Below are positions 9,891-21,004 of a stretch of 64,000 bases of DNA, one piece after another. The stretch's first letter is position 1; each line of letters opens with the position of its first letter. The position numbers and the translations under genes were made by a program. Below the pieces are notes generated by a model that saw only the letters and a program-made list of their open reading frames with translations, did no database searches and was not told the origin of the DNA. The stretch covers positions 744,001 to 808,000 of the forward strand of contig CM066291.1 of the NCBI GenBank assembly GCA_033816765.1, given 5' to 3'. This DNA is from Nothopassalora personata (Eukaryota; Ascomycota; Dothideomycetes; Mycosphaerellales; Mycosphaerellaceae).

Positions 9891-11333
9891 TTACGACGAA
9901 GACTTCATATCCCCACACGCTGAGCAAGTCCACCATTGGTGCTCCATGAACGTGCCACAGCGACACTTCCAGCCAAGGCTCTTGTTCTGTCGGTCTGGCG
10001 GGGACCGGAGCTGTGATCTGACGGGCTTCTTCATGGTAGCCTGCCCGATGTTGACTTTCTTCACCTTCCGCTGTGGACGCTCAACTCCGCATGCCTCGCA
10101 TTGTAGATACTGGAGAGGATTGATGCAGGTACAGATCTGACAAGCCCACTGATCATACGTCACGCCATCGGGAGGCCCTGATAGCGTGGACAGGTCGACT
10201 AGTGGGGTCGATTCAACTTTGATGCTCTGTTTTGGTATCATTTCGTGCTGGATGGGTTGTGCAGGTATCGTGCTGCTCGAAGGTGCCGCGTTGCGCATGC
10301 TTTCTTGCATTGCCCACTTCAGCTGGTCTTCCTCGCTCGGCGAAGTTTTCGTTGACGGCATGCTCATGCTGGCGTCGTACAGACCGTTCTCAGGGCTCCA
10401 CGATAGACCAGCATTGGGTTTCGATGCACCCTTGAATGTGCCTTTTGACTTCTCGGCCTCTTCTTCCTCCATCAGCTCGTACAGGGCTTGTGCAATAGCG
10501 CGGTTGTTAGCATCGTCCTCTTCGGCTTTGGTAGAAAACGTGTTCTTGGCTGCATCGTGGGCAATCTTGCCGGCGTCTTGTCTGCCGGATCCACATCCTC
10601 CTTTATTCATCGTGCTGCGGCGGATGATCTGGTCTGCGATGATGCTCCGCACATCAGCGCCGCGAGCATGAAGTGGAGTGCCACCAAGCTTCTGGCCAGA
10701 TCCACGGAATAGCGTGCCCTGGTTTTTGCGTTTCTCTGCACTGGCTCGGGCTCGCTGTCGCATCTCGTGAAGCAGCGGCGGACGGCCATAGCCACTTCCT
10801 CCGAGCTTGTGACCTTCACCTAGGAAGCCTTCGCCAGTGTAGCCTTTGCGGATGAGGGCCTCATGCTCATCTCGTAGTTCATCCCATAGCTTGTGGAAGT
10901 TCGAGTCGTGTTCGCCCCAGACATTATGAGACAGCTCGTGCAGCAGAGTGTCGACCACCTCCTCGAAAGGTAGAAACAGATCGGGATTGTTGTGATATCG
11001 CAGGCGAATGCAAATTCTGTGGCCTTTGTTGATGTTGAGTCCGAGTAGATTCTGTTCAGCCGGCAGGAACTCTGCAAGGACCTGGACTCGCCATCCGCGC
11101 TTCTTCATGATTGGTTTCACGGCGGAAGCAGCCTTGCGGAGAAAGGTGAGAGCTGAGTCAGTACGTGGCAGTCCTTGCAGATGTTCATAGCTCATGAACA
11201 TGGCCTCATTCTCCTTCAGTTGAGCTGCGGATGATCTCTGGACCCCTGAAGGGCCTCCGTTAGAGGTGTGTCTGTTGCGACCAGATAAATCGCCGTGTGG
11301 GACGCCCGGAGGACCACCCGGGTGCCACGACAT
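9891..11333 (-). CDS. WSS1: Wss1/SPRTN-like WLM-domain metalloprotease
   Basis: The product is 480 aa from ATG 11333; the frame is open further upstream but has no ATG there, and ATG 11201 (MFMSYEHLQG) is an alternative start close to the usual family N-terminus. Residues about 45-200 form a WLM domain with the zinc-protease signature HELSHNVWGEHD (His at about 132). Two SHP boxes follow, FLGEGHKLG and FRGSGQKLG, the motif that binds Cdc48/p97. The C-terminus carries two RanBP2-type zinc fingers (WACQICTCINPLQYLQCEAC and WKCRCGTFMEHQWWTCSAC). Wss1 family proteases cleave proteins crosslinked to DNA and act in SUMO- and Cdc48-dependent repair. The gene diverges from the histidine kinase. Identification is firm; an N-terminal extension of about 45 residues ahead of the WLM domain is uncertain. 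Confidence 0.88.
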   Translation of the reverse strand: MSWHPGGPPGVPHGDLSGRNRHTSNGGPSGVQRSSAAQLKENEAMFMSYEHLQGLPRTDSALTFLRKAASAVKPIMKKRGWRVQVLAEFLPAEQNLLGLNINKGHRICIRLRYHNNPDLFLPFEEVVDTLLHELSHNVWGEHDSNFHKLWDELRDEHEALIRKGYTGEGFLGEGHKLGGSGYGRPPLLHEMRQRARASAEKRKNQGTLFRGSGQKLGGTPLHARGADVRSIIADQIIRRSTMNKGGCGSGRQDAGKIAHDAAKNTFSTKAEEDDANNRAIAQALYELMEEEEAEKSKGTFKGASKPNAGLSWSPENGLYDASMSMPSTKTSPSEEDQLKWAMQESMRNAAPSSSTIPAQPIQHEMIPKQSIKVESTPLVDLSTLSGPPDGVTYDQWACQICTCINPLQYLQCEACGVERPQRKVKKVNIGQATMKKPVRSQLRSPPDRQNKSLGWKCRCGTFMEHQWWTCSACGDMKSSS

Positions 11334-11671
11334 GTTGGATGTGCGGTGATATGGATTGCTTTGTCGGCGCGCTTGGTGGCGCTGGTAGTTCTGTTCGATG
11401 TCGGTCCCTCTGGCGGCAAGTAAAGTGGTGGAGTGAAGGAGTGCTAGCGGAGTATCCCACGACCACAAAGGTGGCTGGGCATCTACCTGCAGTGCTTACA
11501 GTGAACGTATGCCTCTTCGGCGCATATTGTGAAGATGAAGTGGCTGTTGTCAAGTGTTGGGTGGCAACGCGTGCTTGTGCTTGTGCTTGCGTAGTCGCCT
11601 TCTGCCTAGTTCTATTCTAGTTCTAACCATGCGAGAAGTGTTGGTTACAAAGCCGAACACGGACGCCACTA

Positions 11672-11704
<33 letters not shown>

Positions 11705-12382
11705 AGTGCAGCAGAGAACACGTCCCTGTAGCGGTCGAGTACTGTAGCAGAGATTCAAGCAAAAGAGTCGATGCTTCTCGATCGCTGCAGCACGATTTCC
11801 ACGTGCCATCGGCCCTCAGAATCTCTCTGTCTTGAGCACAGCAAGGGACACCGCGCGCATCAACCAGACCGTTCATGGCAGAAATTGCACCATGTATACC
11901 ACCACTCACTGTAAGAGTGAGTGCCAGCCTCGATGCTCTCATTTTCCCTTATTACCGTCGCAAGCATTTGAAACACCACCGCGTGCTCCTTCATCTGAAC
12001 CTCTTCGCTGCTTCTAGCGCAAACTCTCAGCAGCCACCCGCGTTCAGCGTCCGCGGAGGCAGCGCTGTAGTGCCGCGAAGAAAGAGAAGGCGCTGTGGAA
12101 ACGCGTTGTTCTGCTACTGCTACTGGCAGATGATATATCCCTCTTGGACCTTTCCAGCCTGAGGCCTCACAGCAGCATTGTGTAACAAGCATACCAACCA
12201 ACGAACTCGGCGGACCATTCCTAGCATAAGCCCTACCTGAAGAAACAGCCTCTACAGCTGCCCAGGAACCGCGCTTTCAACGCCTCTCACGAATGCGGAC
12301 CCGGAGTGAAGGTCGGATCGTTGCTGGGGTGAAAGGAGACGGGCAGTGAGGTCGCGGTCCGCCTGCTGGACTCGCGGCCGCC
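11334..12382. promoter_or_regulatory. Divergent promoter region between WSS1 and the histidine kinase
   Basis: About 1 kb separates the two divergent starts and must hold both promoters. It contains a (TC)15 tract at 11674-11703; long pyrimidine tracts are common in fungal promoters. No further gene is recognised, although several short frames are open on both strands. Confidence 0.55.
11674..11703. repeat. (TC)15 microsatellite
   Basis: An uninterrupted 30-base dinucleotide run lies in the WSS1/histidine-kinase intergenic region. Confidence 0.95.
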
Positions 12383-15300
12383 ATGGAGCAAGAGTCGGAA
12401 CGCCAGGCAGCCCACTCGCGCGTGTCGTTCGAAGAGTTGGAATTGCAGAGGACACTTTCTGGGATGAACGCCTCACGCGATGACTACTTCTCGGCCGAAG
12501 GGAGCGAGGACGAGTTCGAAGATGGAACGGCCTCTACCATCTCGAGACGCCGGGCGTCACTGCAGATCCGCATTCCTCCTTCTCATGCTAGGGCAGACAT
12601 GGCGTTTACCGCGTTGCAATACCTGCCGATGCCTATCATGGTCCTATCGAGCGCAAAGACCGTGGTTTTGGCTAACGAAGCCATGGGCAGGCTGCTTGGC
12701 ATTGACCCCGAGTACGAGCACGAAGATTTCGATGCAGAGATGGACCCTCTTCAGAGATTGGCGAGTCGCGAAGTCAGAAGCGCCACAGATACACTGTATG
12801 GCCTCTCGTTGGGTCAGCTAGGCCTTGACTTGTTCTCTGGCGGCAATGCTGTCTTCATGGCATGGGAAGAGTTCTTGGCTACCGTGGTCGACGATGCCGC
12901 AAAGGCTCAAAGTAGTTCCACCCAGTTGAACACACATCTGGAAAGATCGCGAGATCAGGACAGCACTCCCACTGGTGCTCCTCACAAAAGATCTGTCTCC
13001 ACTACCAGCTCCTCGAAGTTGAGCTCCTCCACTGCCGGCACTCGCACCGAGGTCCACGATGCCATTGTCGATGTCGTCTTTTCCACGCACCGCGATGCAA
13101 AGACGGGTCTTCCCCTTGCCGGCCGTACTCAGATGGCAGATCACGTACAGGCGCAGATGATCGTGTCCGTGTGGGCCACCAAAGATGAGCAATACTTCAC
13201 TCTGACATTCACTTCCACTTCTCCCAGCCCGCCGTCGTCCGAAGGTAACAGCATCAAGACTACGAGCAGAACCGTGTCCAGAACGCCGACAAGCTACTCT
13301 AACAGCGTGCCTTCCGGATTGAGTTCAGGATCCAGCTCAAGCTCACATCATACTGGAAGGCGACAATCTGGCCATGTACGAAGTCCACCGATCTCCAGCT
13401 TCGCCAGCCCAAACACAATGTCCCAAATGGACTTCCCGCCACGAGGTCCACCCGCCAAAGCCTCTCAAACGTCGGCGCCCACAATGTTCCACAAAACTAC
13501 CAAGCTCAAGGAAGCTTTGCTGAATAGCATGAACATACCGGCTTACGCCATGTGGAAGGACGAGAGCTTCGGAGTACCCAACAAAGCCGCGATCAAGCTC
13601 ATCTACCCTTGGATCGAGGATGGCAACTTCGACTCGAACGAGCAAGCACGCGATTTCTTGTCACGGTATACACTGTACAGAGGAGACTTTAGTGAATTAG
13701 TACCGTTCGAAGAGTTTCCGATCTTGAAGCTCATGCGAGAGAAGCAGCGATTCGAAGGCTATCGCATCGGCATGTATTCGGTCAAGGATGGGAGCCGTAT
13801 GCTATTCGATGTAAGCGGCGAGACCATTGTTGATGACAAGGGCGAGTTTCTGGGTGGTCTAGTGTTGTTCTACAACGTCACCGATTATGCCCGCACCATT
13901 TCCCGGCAGCAGCTTCAGAATGAACACCAGTTCGAAAATATTTGCAACCTCGTCCCGCAGATGATTTGGAGGACAACTCCTGAGGGCGCTCACGATTACT
14001 ACAACGATCGATGGTACGACTATACAGGTCTCACCGTTGAAGAAAGTGGGGGTGAGGGCTGGCTGAATGCCTTCGACAAAGACGATCTGAAGGTTGTTGC
14101 CCCAATATGGGAGCATAGTCTTGCTACAGGCGATGAGTACCGAGTAGAGTATCGATGCCGACAATATAACGGAGAGTATCGATGGATGCTTGGCCGTGCA
14201 ACACCAATGCGGGACGAGAATGGCAAGATTGTGAAATGGTTCGGAACTTGCACTGACATTCACGAGCAGGTCATCGCAAGAGAAGAGGCGAAGCAGACTA
14301 AGGGACAACTGGAGCAAGTCATCGAGCACGGCGGCATCACGCTTTGGGCCGTCGATAAGGAACACAAGTTATTGCTGGCCGAAGGCAAGCCTATGCACAC
14401 AACCCGCGCCGGTGAATTCTATCACGGCAACAACGAGTATGTGGGCAAGGCAATGTGGGAGATCTTTGACCTTCAGGGTCGCACAAGCGAGCGTGAAAGC
14501 TTCGAACGTCCCGTGCAAGACATTATTGATGGCAAGATTGCCGAGCACACGTTCGAATCGCAGATTGTGACCACTGGCCGGTGGTACAGAACTCGCATGT
14601 ATCCATTGTTACGACAAGAACGAGCTGGCGGCATCGAAGGCGAGAGCTACATCGATGGCGTGGTAGGCGTCAGTATGGATGTCACTGAACTTCGCGACGC
14701 AGCAGCACAGGTTGCTAAGCGCAATGAAGAGGTGAGCAAGACGGCGTCAAGTTGACTGTACAAGGGATCTTGCTGACACAGACATAGAACGCAAGACTGA
14801 TGGCCCAGAGCGTCGCCGCTAAGGAAGCAAGCAAGATGAAAAGTCAGTTCCTGGCCAACATGTCACATGAGATCCGAACGCCCATCGCTGGTGTCATTGG
14901 CATGTCGGAGCTACTCCTGGATGATGACTCTGGCGAGCTTACCAAAGACCAACGGGACTGTGCCGAGAACATCCAAAGAAGCGCAAATGGTCTTCTCACG
15001 GTGATCAACGACATCCTAGACTTTTCCAAAGTTGAAAGTGGACGACTGGACATCGAGGAAGTACAGTTTGATTTGTCAATGGTGATCAAAGATGTCAACA
15101 AGATGTTGAGCTTTGCTGCTGAACGCAAGGGCCTCAAGTACATTGATGACATCCAGCACCTAAAGTCGTGGAAAGTAATGGGTGACCCTGGGCGCTTGCG
15201 ACAAGTCATGACGAACCTTCTGACGAACTCGATTAAATTCACAAGCGAAGGCAGTGTCGCGATGAAGGTCAAGGCGCAGAAAGAGACCAGCGACATGGTC

Positions 15301-16755
15301 GAAGTGCGGTTCACGGTCGAGGATACAGGTATCGGTATTGAAGAGGAGGTTCGAAAAAGGCTGTTCAAGCCATTCTCCCAAGCTGACAGCTCTACCGCGC
15401 GGCGCTTTGGTGGCACTGGTCTCGGTCTGACCATATCGAAAAATCTCGTGGAGCTGATGCATGGCGAGATCTCGCTGACATCAGAGCTCGGCGTGGGCAC
15501 GAAGGCTACCTTCTCTATCCCATTCAAGAAAGCGCCGTATCAAAGCAGTCAATCTCCACTGGTCGAGGTGAGATCGATTCCGGATAGGCTGCAATCCGAG
15601 GTCTGCGTGTCACGACCCGCCTCTGACCACAGTACGCCGACCACACCGACCACGCCGAAGCTGCAGGTGCACCTACGTGAGCCATCGCTACCGGGCATAC
15701 CTGGCTTCTCTTGGCCAGAGGGTAGCTACTCGGATCAACAGTTCCTAAATGAAGAAGAACGCAAGTCAGTGAATGTGCTGGTCGTTGAAGACAATGCCAT
15801 CAACCAGCAGATTGCACTCAAGACCATTACAAAGCTTGGATTCCCTGTCAGAGCAGTCTGGAATGGGCAAGAGGCGCTCGAATACTTGTCGGCACCTTCT
15901 CAAGAGCAGCCTCGGCCAGATATCATACTGATGGACGTTCAAATGCCCATATTGGACGGCTACAAGGCGACGTACACTATACGAAACGGCCAACCATTCG
16001 CACAAAATCCGGAAATGCAAGGCATGCCGATCGTGGCTATGACAGCCTCAGCCATTCAGGGAGACAAAGAGAAGTGTCAAGCTGCTGGTATGGATGACTA
16101 TCTGGCGAAACCCGTCAAGAAGCCTAACCTGGAGAGGATGCTGGTCAAGTGGGCCATCGAAGGCAAGAAGAAGCGTGCCGAGTTGAAACAGAACCCTCAT
16201 CTCATGCTGAAAGCGAAGAAGCGTCCGGTCAACCCTCGCAATGGCTCGTCATTCACCTCGTCGGCTGCTTCGGACGTGAACTCCCATGAACATCTGACCA
16301 CTGAGCTTGACAAGCTTGAAGTCTACGCCAGGACTTTGGAGTCCCAAGCTGAGAGCACAGCAGATCGCGCAGACAGGCAACAACGAGCTGAGGAACAAGC
16401 GATCGCCTTGCGTGATCACGAACTGATTGAGGCTGGTGAAGACCCAAAGACAAAGCTCGGGAGAGGACCGAGCGACGAGTCTGCCCAAGGCGATCCTGAG
16501 GAGCCTGTATCAGCACTCACAACAGAAAACATGGAGCGGTTTGCAAAGTCAGACCGCCTTGCAAAGCTGAAACGCGAAGGAAGCGGCTTACAGGACGGAG
16601 ATAGTTCCAGCGTAATGGCGACTGTCGCTGAGACAGCAAAAGCTGAAACAGCCAGCATGGCTGTCAACAGAAGTGCAGCGCCCAGTCCAAGCCCAGGTGG
16701 CTTGCCCGAACCCCCCAGACAGGCACATCGACGGATTCAGCATGGCAGCAGCTAA
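12383..16755 (+). CDS. PAS-type hybrid sensor histidine kinase
   Basis: Exons are 12383-14731 and 14788-16755, joined across a 56-bp GTGAGC...CATAG intron, giving 1438 aa. A PAS domain lies at about 73-150, a Ser/Thr-rich linker at 170-360, a PAS-like segment near 370-480 and a PAS_3/PAC domain at about 515-630. HisKA follows with the phospho-acceptor in MSHEIRTP (His810). The HATPase has an N box near 916 (NLLTNSIKF) and G boxes DTGIGIEEE (about 962) and FGGTGLGL (about 990). A receiver domain has the DD pair in VVEDNA, acceptor Asp1166 in DIILMDVQMP and Lys in AKPVKK. The tail of about 200 residues is charged. No membrane segment is seen, so it should be a cytosolic phosphorelay sensor feeding a Ypd1-type transmitter. 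I cannot assign the fungal HK class with certainty. All catalytic residues are present. Confidence 0.95.
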
Positions 16756-16948
16756 CAGACGACGTGTAGAGGACAACTAATGCATAATGATTACGATGAA
16801 CGACCTTATCGCACACTTTGTACCACAGCATCGGAATGTGAATGCCGAGGTCAGTCGCGTCAAGCAAGGAGTAAGGGCGCGATTCCCTATACTTGGCACA
16901 ATCACCCTCTTCCATTGTGCTTGCGAGTATGGCATCGAGCTCACGAAG

Positions 16949-18319
16949 ATGCATATCACCAAGTGGCAGATTCTCAAAAGTCAGCCCAGGCATGTCTATC
17001 TGATACTGCTCTTGGTCACTGCTCTGCCACTTTACTATGGCTCCTACCAGTATCGGATCCGCCATCCATACGGATCATCGTCAGAACCATCGCGTAGATT
17101 ATCTACGGGAGACTTCGTTACGGACTGGCTCGACACACAGGTCATTACACCCTTCAACCCACACCCCATAAGCTCATACTGCAATCGCACCACGTGGCGC
17201 CCGAACCTGGTCTTCAACCTCGCCAACGCCAATGGAGGTATCGGCAACGTCCGCGGCAACATCCTCGACTTTATCTTCTTCGCGATCGAAGCTGGCGCCT
17301 CGATCATGCTGCCCGGCATGGCCCAGAGGAACGATGGCGACCTTAGCAACGTCTGGGCCCGGCGAGCTGATTTTGAAGAATTCTTCGATGAGAAATGGTT
17401 CCTGGAAGTGATGGAAGAGACATGTCCACAAATGCAGATTTACAAAATGCAAGAGGGACAAGAGCTCAAAACTGCTCTGAGGGACAATTATAGACCGCGG
17501 ACCAGGAGGATGGATCAAGACTTCGGCAACACTCGCGTAGCATACCTCGCCCATCTTGAAAGCTGGCTCCAAGAACGAGGCGCCCTCGACGACAAAGCAA
17601 CAGAATTCACCCTCGTCAACCTCGAACGCACCCTCTGGGACATCGATACCCGCAGCCTCCCCCACGGCCTCCGTCGTAATTTCGGCCAAGTGCTACGCAT
17701 CAACCCTGAAATCAGACGTCTAGCCGCCGTCATCGTGCAGAACCTCTCCCTCCAACACGGCCTCCGAATCGATCCCACCGCCCCGGTCCCCAAGGCTGCC
17801 TTCTACGGGGCCCACCTCCGCACCGAATCCGACGCCGTCAGCGCAGGCTGGCTAAACGCACCCAACGCAAACCTCACGGCCCAAACTTCCGCCTACATCG
17901 CCCACGCCCAGCGCCACAAGTCACACATCCTCTACATCGCCACCGGCAACGCCTCCTCCTTCTCCGAATTCCAGCTTTTGGGCCTCTCCCAACCAGTCCC
18001 CCTCACAATTCTCTCCAAACACGATCTCCTCCCTGCGGCAGAGCTGCACAACCTCAACTCCCTGACATGGGACCAGCAAGCTCTCGTTGATTACGAGGTT
18101 CTCCAGAGAAGTAGTGTTTTCGGCGGATTCGCAAAGAGTAGTTTCAGTTACAACGTGGCTATTACAAGGAACCAGTGGGTTGAGGATGAAGGAGTTGTGA
18201 CGGACCCGGAGAGGGTTAGACATGGTGAGGAAGGGGTGGCGTTCGACGATGGGGTCAGTAGAGTTGTGGGGAGGGATGGATGGCACGAGGAGAGGATTCC
18301 GAGGGGCATGTGGCCTTAA
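16949..18319 (+). CDS. Type II membrane protein, O-fucosyltransferase-like
   Basis: The frame opens at ATG 16787, only 31 bp after the kinase stop, but ATG 16949 (MHITKWQILK) is preferred because it puts a short cytosolic tail before a single membrane segment (VYLILLLVTALPLYYG) and leaves room for a promoter; this gives 456 aa. The luminal part contains NLANANGGIGNVRGNILDF and a following hydrophobic stretch, resembling the N-terminal nucleotide-sugar region of fungal GDP-fucose O-fucosyltransferase-like proteins. This suggests a Golgi glycosyltransferase. The family name rests on overall resemblance, so substrate and reaction are inferred. The gene lies in tandem with the kinase. Confidence 0.6.
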   Translation: MHITKWQILKSQPRHVYLILLLVTALPLYYGSYQYRIRHPYGSSSEPSRRLSTGDFVTDWLDTQVITPFNPHPISSYCNRTTWRPNLVFNLANANGGIGNVRGNILDFIFFAIEAGASIMLPGMAQRNDGDLSNVWARRADFEEFFDEKWFLEVMEETCPQMQIYKMQEGQELKTALRDNYRPRTRRMDQDFGNTRVAYLAHLESWLQERGALDDKATEFTLVNLERTLWDIDTRSLPHGLRRNFGQVLRINPEIRRLAAVIVQNLSLQHGLRIDPTAPVPKAAFYGAHLRTESDAVSAGWLNAPNANLTAQTSAYIAHAQRHKSHILYIATGNASSFSEFQLLGLSQPVPLTILSKHDLLPAAELHNLNSLTWDQQALVDYEVLQRSSVFGGFAKSSFSYNVAITRNQWVEDEGVVTDPERVRHGEEGVAFDDGVSRVVGRDGWHEERIPRGMWP

Positions 18320-19156
18320 TGTGTAATCTGAACGGGGAGAAGGGGGTGTGGGAAGAAGTCTTTGCAGTAGTTGCGAGAGTGAAGCGCAGCGTGAATGGAA
18401 TGGAATGTAACGAGACTCATCTACTGCTACTGCTGCAGCAGCAGTAGTACTCCACTCCTGTGCCGAAACGACTCTTCCGAGTTCTCTCGCCATCCTCAAG
18501 ACTGTGTGTAACGTCCCAGACATGTGTGTGTGTGTGTGTGTCGGCAGACTCTCCCATGCCATGGTGGAGAGAGGTACTGGATCACCGTACCCGGGCATCG
18601 GTAACCCTTTCCCATGCCCTAACATGGAGTCGACAGTGTCACAGTGCTGGGTGGGATATATGTAGCGTTCCGATTGGTAGGCTACTATTCTATTCTACTC
18701 CCATGCTCACTCACATGCCACCCACCAGGTCGTCGAAGGACTAACTAACCCATTCAGGCTATAAAGCACGATTGATTGATTCCCGCCGCTCAGATTTTCT
18801 TGGCCTTTATGCTGTGATTCCTTGCACAGGTTGGCTGGTGTGGTGTGGATGCTCTCTACCTAATGGAGTTTCGAAATACGTCGTAAAAGTCGCCAAGACT
18901 GCTTGCTGCTCGGATTTTTACGCGAGGGCAGCTGGAGACTGGAGTGCTGAAGAAGAAGATGGACTGCCCGCTTTTCGCTAGAGAATCTGCTTGCTTGCTT
19001 GCTTGCTTGCTCCTCCTCGTTTTTCATTCTGAGCATTGAATCTTGCTGCTGGAACATTGTCATAACAAGAATGGTATCACATTTCGAGGCTGAAAGGCAA
19101 AATATGTACCTGTGAAGTCGTGGTGGCCTCTTTGGCCCCCCTTTCTCCTTCTCCTT
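18320..19156. other. Convergent 3' intergenic region with simple repeats
   Basis: Two genes end towards each other here. A (TG)n run lies at 18523-18540 and six TGCT units at 18988-19011. No coding region is supported. Confidence 0.6.
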
Positions 19157-21004
19157 CTAAAATCTTCGGGTAGCACTGACAGTACTTATCCTCCTCGCAG
19201 TCAACTCCTCCGTGGTCTCCGTCATCTTTGGCCCGGCATAGTTGCTTCTCCCCCACACGACATACCACAAGGCAGCGATCACGAAACCACCAACGAACAC
19301 ACACGATGCATAGTTCATCGAGCTCAAAGTCACGGGCAGCGCAGAAGGCATCGAGAAGAGCGGGATGGTGAAAGCGCACCATGCTGTGAGAGACGTTAGT
19401 AAGAAATTGTGGACCCGATGGTTTGAGCAGGGCACATGAACATACCAATGGACACAGCATTGGCAAACCATCCGAAAGCGCCAAGGTTAAACTTCCCGGC
19501 GCTCAGACTCTTCCTCCCACTGAAGAAGGAGATCGCCACAGGGATGACATAGCTCAAGATCAAGAACATGACACCAGAACTGCTGAAAGCATTGAATGCC
19601 GCGCTGGAACCAAGGTAGATCAACCCGAGGACCGCCTGAACCACGAAGCAAAGTATCATACAGTTAAGTGGAAGACCAAACTTGTCGTTGACAGTATCGA
19701 ATCCGAGTCTACGCGACCCTGGGATCGCACCATCACGAGCAAAAGCCCAAGTGCATCGCGATGCTGCTGTGGTGCAACCCGTACCGCAGAGGAGACCTAG
19801 GATGATGATGGGGATAGTGAGGACGAAAGCACCCACTTCGTTGCCGATTGCGGATCGGAAGATGACTGGAATAGGCTGACCAGAGGGATCAGTGGCGATG
19901 GCTGTCAAGTCCTGGATGACGAAACAGATTGGAATGAGGAACACCAGACCACAAGCCATGTTCATCAGCAGAGCGCCGACGATGGCTTTGGGCACCTGGG
20001 TCGCGGGTTTCTTCACTTCCTCGCACATGGAGACGACCATGCCGGTGGCCGAGGTGGCGTACGCGCCCTGAAGGAGACCAATGCAGAAAGCCCAGCCTGG
20101 TGGGTTCCAGCCTGAGGTCACTTCAAAGCCGCCAAAGACCCAGCTCGCTCTTCGTCGGCCTTCGGCGGCGATGGCGAGGATGCAGACAATGATTGCAATC
20201 ACGCCGACGAAGGTCCACACGACAGCTGCAGTGTCGAGGTGGTGAAGCCATTTGTTTCCGAAGCAGGAAACGCAGGTGCACAGGGTGGTGATGCCGAGGA
20301 AGATCAGGTAGGTTTGATAATCTTCAGCCTGGAAGATTCCCTCGGTGGTGCCGGTGCCGGAGCCGTCGTCGACGTGGAAGATGTTGATGCAGCCGATGAG
20401 GAAGAGGGTGGTGCCGAAGTTGACGGAGAGCGTGATGATGATATTGCCGAGAACGAAAGACCAGCCGGCCATCCATGCGGCGAGTTTGCGCCATCTGGGG
20501 GAGGTAAGCATGAAAGTCTGGTAGTAGACTCCGCCTGCTAGGGGGTAGACCTGGGAACATGGTAAGTCTGGCATCGTTGTGGGTCTGCTGACAGAAGGTA
20601 TATGATGATAGTGGACGAAGCGTGCTACTGCTAGATAGGCGTGCGACCTTCTTCGACTCAAGCACAAGGGTCAGACGTACCGAAGTGATCTCACCAAGCG
20701 ACACGGCGACACACAGCATCAACAAACACACGGCGACCCAGCCCCAGATGATTGTTGTCGGGCCACCTCCCGTTAGTGGATATATCATGGTCGTCGACAG
20801 TCCATACGGCACGGAGGCCAACACAAAGGACATGAACATGACATTGAGGGTGGATCGCGAGCGTGTTAGCTGCTGTGTGTATCCGAGCGCTTCGAGAAGG
20901 TCGTCTGCTGGTTCTGAAGATCTTGAGTCGCGTGGAAACGATTCTTTGGGGTTGTAATCGTCGAGCTTCGACTCTCGTCGATATGTGCCATAATCGTCCG
21001 CCAT
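19157..21004 (-). CDS. APC-superfamily amino acid/choline/GABA-type permease
   Basis: Minus-strand exons are 20681-21004, 19446-20550 and 19157-19383. Intron 1 is GTACGT...CCCAG (130 bp) and intron 2 is GTATGT...TACTAACGTCTCTCACAG (62 bp, perfect TACTAAC branch site). The product is 551 aa from ATG 21004 (MADDYGTYRRES). It has a hydrophilic N-terminus with EALGY, then about twelve hydrophobic segments including MSFVLASVPYGLSTTMIYPL, and the family loop SMCEEVKKPATQVPKAIVGA between membrane helices. These features match fungal plasma-membrane permeases of the Uga4/Hnm1 branch, which import GABA, polyamines or choline; the substrate cannot be chosen from sequence. It diverges from the Fe-ADH gene. 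Confidence 0.9.

Noticed and set aside
16787..16948. Upstream start for the O-fucosyltransferase-like protein
   Set aside because: Only 31 bp from the kinase stop and puts the membrane segment deep inside; ATG 16949 gives a standard type II layout.
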